Assembly: GCF_003990335.1 (NCBI RefSeq)
Contig: NZ_CP034683.1
Span: forward strand, 1,812,501 to 1,876,500
Length of the DNA: 64,000 nt
DNA from: Rheinheimera mangrovi
Lineage (GTDB): Bacteria > Pseudomonadota > Gammaproteobacteria > Enterobacterales > Alteromonadaceae
Reading direction: 5' to 3'
Shown here: one piece after another, positions 61,307 through 64,000 of the stretch
Layout of the letters: every line of letters begins with the position of its first letter
How positions within the stretch are numbered: the first letter of the stretch is position 1
Translations under genes and position numbers: made by a program
The notes under the pieces: generated by a model
Seen by the model: only the letters and a program-made list of their open reading frames with translations
Told to the model about the DNA's origin: nothing
Databases searched by the model: none

Positions 61307-63984
61307 GGCTGTTCTTGCCGGATTTGCTGCAGTAGTTGGTGCAGTTGCTCTGCAGGCCAATGGTCTTCTTTTAAAGCCTGCTCAGTTGTTGCTGCCAGTG
61401 CACTGATGCGGGTAAAACCAAAACAGGCGGATGTACCTTTAATTCGGTGTAACAGTGCTGCAGTTGCCTCAGGTTGCTGTAATTGCATCAGTTGTTCCAG
61501 TTCTTGTGCAATACTGGGTAAAGTATCGCGGAACATGCTGGTCAGCTCTTCGAGCTGTTGCTGAACCTCGGTCTGGATGGAAGAGGCGTTATTAGCAGGC
61601 AAAAATTCAGCAATAGTGCTGTAGAGCAATTCAACCTGTACAGGTTTAGTCAGCACTGCGTGACAGCCTGCTGCAAGGCAGAGTTGGCGTTGTTCTATCT
61701 GCACGTCTGCAGTCAATGCTATTACAGGCATCTGATAGCCTTGACGCCTGAGTTCACGAGACGCCGTCAGGCCATCCATCACCGGCATATGCATGTCCAT
61801 TAGCAGTATATCAAAGGATTGCTGCGCGACTTTTTGCAAAGCATCAAGACCATTGACTGCGGTTTGGATCTCAAGCCCTGTTGCACTGAGTAAAGTACTG
61901 AACAATAAACGCAAGTCAGGGACATCGTCGACGATAAGCACTGAGCCAGTCCACTGTGGGATTTGCTGCTTGATCTGCAGTTGGGTGTTGGATTGAGGTT
62001 TGGGTGCTTTTAGCAAGAGCTCAGCGTGGATAGGTAAAGGAATAAGCAAAGAAAACTGACTGCCTTGCTGCGGCACGCTGTGCAAAACAAGTTGGCACCC
62101 CATTAAATCTGCCAGTTGTTTACAGATATATAAACCCAGCCCAGTGCCACCGAACTGCCTGCTGATACCGGGGTCGCCTTGCTCAAAAGCTGTGAACAGC
62201 TTTTGTTGCATCTGTTCGCTGATGCCGGGGCCTGTATCGGAAATTGTCAATTGTAACTGACCTTGCTTTATCGCTGCAGATAATCGCACTTCGCCTTGCT
62301 GAGTAAATTTAAGTGCATTGCCAACCAGATTCATCAGAATTTGTTTCAGCCGCAATGGGTCTGTATGCAAAGTGCGTGGCAGTGGGTAGCGGCAGTCCAG
62401 GCTGAAAGACAGTGATTTCGCCGTTGCGGCTGGCAGCATGCTTTGATGCAGCTCACAGAGCAATGGTTGCAACTCAAAGTGTTGTAATTCCAGTGGAAGT
62501 TTACCTTCCTCCATTTTCGCAGCGTCCAGAATATCGTTGACGATCTGCAGTAAAAACTTGCCCTGACTATCTATGGTTTGCAGCTGGCTTTGCAGTTGCG
62601 GGGCATGAGGTTGTATCAAAATTTGTTGAATGAAGCCAAGAATAACAGTCAGAGGTGTACGTAGCTCATGGCTCATATTGGCGAGAAAGCGGGTTTTAGC
62701 CAAAGCCAATTGTTGCGCTTTATCCCGCTCTATAGACAGTTCCGCAGTCCTTTCCTGCACCCTTTGCTCCAATTGCAGACTAAGAGTGGTTTTATCCGCC
62801 AGAGCAGACTGCAATGCCTGATGACCCGCATGCAAGCGTTGCTGCAACGAGGTAAAGCTGGTCAATAATTGCTCAAACTCCAGCGCGGAATTATCCAGCT
62901 GCTGCCTGGGGGTTTGAGAAGAGCCGAGCTTCATGCTTTCAATACAGCTGATCAGTTGTTGTAAAGCCAGGGTATAACCCGAAGCAAAACGCTGACTGCT
63001 GCGTGATAACAACTCAATACCAGCCAGAACGGCGAACAAGGCGATAAAGGTCAGAAGTTGGTAATACAGTGCTAAATGACTGTGATCCCAAAACAGCAGT
63101 AATTGCCAATTAGTACCCTCAACCGCGCTGCTTATTCGGATTTTATCGCCTGTTTGATTAAAATGCAGATGACTCTGACGATGAAAAGGAGAGTGGGTTA
63201 AATAGGGCTTAGACTCGGCCAGTGCAGCTGTCGCCAGATCAACCTGCAAGCCGGTTTCGTTTGGGTCCGCAAGGCCCCAGATTTTTATCTCTGCGCCGTC
63301 TGTCAACAATAACTGCAGACCTGGATCAGGCTGCGGCACCTTTAAGGCCGTTGTCAGCCTCTGCAGCGCTACGGACAGTTCCAATACTCCAGCGAACTCC
63401 TGCTGCCGATATAGCGGCATACTCAGGGCAAATAACAGATCCCGTCCAAGCTTCTGGCCCTGAAATACGTCGCTAATATAAGGCAAGCCCGTTTGCTGCG
63501 GTTTGCTGAAATAATCGCGGTGAGCAACTGAATGGCCTTGAATATCCTGTGCTATCTGTTCTTTGAAAAAAGCCGTTACTTTACCTACAGGATCTGTTCG
63601 CAACGCAGAAATAAATTCAGGCTGGCTTCGGACCAATTGCTGCAAACTTTGTTCATCACCTACCAGGAGCGCATAACCTGAGGCCAGTTTTAATTCCGCC
63701 TGATAAGACGACAGTCGTTGTTTGAGTTGATTGACTATCAGTTGTTGTTGGCTGGCGAGCTCCGAGACATGAGTGGATAAATTCAGTACGACTGTGCCAT
63801 GCAGCAATACACTAATCATCAGTGCCCAGGGAATAGCAGCGAGTAAAGCAATGCGGCTGGCTAGCTGTGACTTTAATGGCTGACGACGTTTTTCGTCAGG
63901 GCCTGCAGCCTGAACTTTAAAAAGCCGGGCGCAACGTTTAAGGATGAGCAGAGTGACAGTCAATATCAATGCGCTTATCAGCAC
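61303..63984 (-). CDS. Hybrid histidine kinase with receiver and HPt domains (start may lie beyond the window)
   Basis: A protein of 893 residues from the visible GTG at 63984. Two N-terminal membrane segments (about 1-15 and 43-65) flank a short cytoplasmic part, a periplasmic Cache-type sensor domain (about 70-305) follows, then another membrane helix (about 306-327), a coiled coil, HisKA with His439 in FLANMSHELRTPL, HATPase (NALKF, DTGPG, GGTGLGLYI), a receiver with Asp730 (LLMDMHMPVMDG) and an HPt with His846 (LLHRIKGTSACFGF). The frame stays open upstream to the window end, so the real start may be outside. Target genes are unknown. It is convergent with recD, overlapping it by four bases. 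Confidence 0.87.
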   Translation of the reverse strand: MLISALILTVTLLILKRCARLFKVQAAGPDEKRRQPLKSQLASRIALLAAIPWALMISVLLHGTVVLNLSTHVSELASQQQLIVNQLKQRLSSYQAELKLASGYALLVGDEQSLQQLVRSQPEFISALRTDPVGKVTAFFKEQIAQDIQGHSVAHRDYFSKPQQTGLPYISDVFQGQKLGRDLLFALSMPLYRQQEFAGVLELSVALQRLTTALKVPQPDPGLQLLLTDGAEIKIWGLADPNETGLQVDLATAALAESKPYLTHSPFHRQSHLHFNQTGDKIRISSAVEGTNWQLLLFWDHSHLALYYQLLTFIALFAVLAGIELLSRSSQRFASGYTLALQQLISCIESMKLGSSQTPRQQLDNSALEFEQLLTSFTSLQQRLHAGHQALQSALADKTTLSLQLEQRVQERTAELSIERDKAQQLALAKTRFLANMSHELRTPLTVILGFIQQILIQPHAPQLQSQLQTIDSQGKFLLQIVNDILDAAKMEEGKLPLELQHFELQPLLCELHQSMLPAATAKSLSFSLDCRYPLPRTLHTDPLRLKQILMNLVGNALKFTQQGEVRLSAAIKQGQLQLTISDTGPGISEQMQQKLFTAFEQGDPGISRQFGGTGLGLYICKQLADLMGCQLVLHSVPQQGSQFSLLIPLPIHAELLLKAPKPQSNTQLQIKQQIPQWTGSVLIVDDVPDLRLLFSTLLSATGLEIQTAVNGLDALQKVAQQSFDILLMDMHMPVMDGLTASRELRRQGYQMPVIALTADVQIEQRQLCLAAGCHAVLTKPVQVELLYSTIAEFLPANNASSIQTEVQQQLEELTSMFRDTLPSIAQELEQLMQLQQPEATAALLHRIKGTSACFGFTRISALAATTEQALKEDHWPAEQLHQLLQQIRQEQP

Positions 63985-64000
63985 CCAATTGAACCTTTGT

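Overview
The window is ordinary chromosomal DNA of a gammaproteobacterium of the Alteromonadales/Chromatiaceae type, most like Rheinheimera or a close relative. The evidence is protein similarity recalled by eye, moderate G+C, and gene orders shared with E. coli (bcp-gcvR-dapA-bamC, pheS-pheT-ihfA, ybgA-phr, yejK/yejL/yejM, yffB-dapE, recC-recB-recD). Coding density is high. There are no rRNA genes, CRISPR arrays or prophages. I see one tRNA gene (Tyr), one IS3-family element, one toxin-antitoxin pair and several families of short palindromic intergenic repeats.

Layout. 1-2665: a PQQ-dependent aldose dehydrogenase followed by a PqqU/YncD-type TonB receptor (cut by the window edge), probably a PQQ scavenging pair. 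2771-5905: bcp and gcvR, divergent from dapA-bamC. 6229-8721: a MarC-family protein, DUF2066 and hda. 8894-12574: the pheST-ihfA operon behind a palindromic leader. 12905-18968: a six-gene stress operon (ybgA-like, photolyase, NTF2-like, FAD oxidoreductase, DUF1365, CFA-synthase-like methyltransferase) with a TGATCC-type promoter resembling those of ChrR-partnered ECF sigma factors. 19034-21433: a GAF-GAF-GGDEF-EAL protein. 21551-27000: cvfB-like/yaeQ, small conserved proteins, and yejK divergent from yejL-yejM. 26992-29954: a minus-strand operon with a degenerate EIIA-Glc-like protein, yffB, dapE, an M15 peptidase and a small membrane protein. 30563-36040: yfbV, a CbiM-like membrane protein, xthA, a YgjP-like metallopeptidase, deoC and a receiver-TPR protein. 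36144-38568: tRNA-Tyr, a VC2046-type protein, a YchJ-type protein, a LexA-controlled sulA-like gene and a Sel1-repeat protein. 38944-44582: an EAL-CBS-GGDDF protein, DUF3581, YciI, a membrane protein, a winged-helix regulator fused to a polytopic membrane domain, and a periplasmic solute-binding protein. 44907-49939: a TonB receptor and an alpha/beta hydrolase gene split by the IS element. 50136-51984: a secreted methyltransferase-like protein and a Phd/ParE-type toxin-antitoxin pair. 52253-61306: recC-recB-recD. 61303-64000: a hybrid histidine kinase running to the window edge.

The most unusual items are four. First, the lipid/UV-stress operon with its candidate ECF promoter may encode an under-described membrane fatty-acid modification pathway. 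Second, a PTS EIIA-like protein has lost its phospho-accepting histidine and sits in a dapE operon. Third, the asd-pqqU pair has no PQQ biosynthesis genes in view. Fourth, the IS insertion is clean enough that the interrupted reading frame can be rebuilt exactly. No computation or database search was possible: family names come from recognised motifs and synteny, and the coordinates and motifs were read from the sequence.
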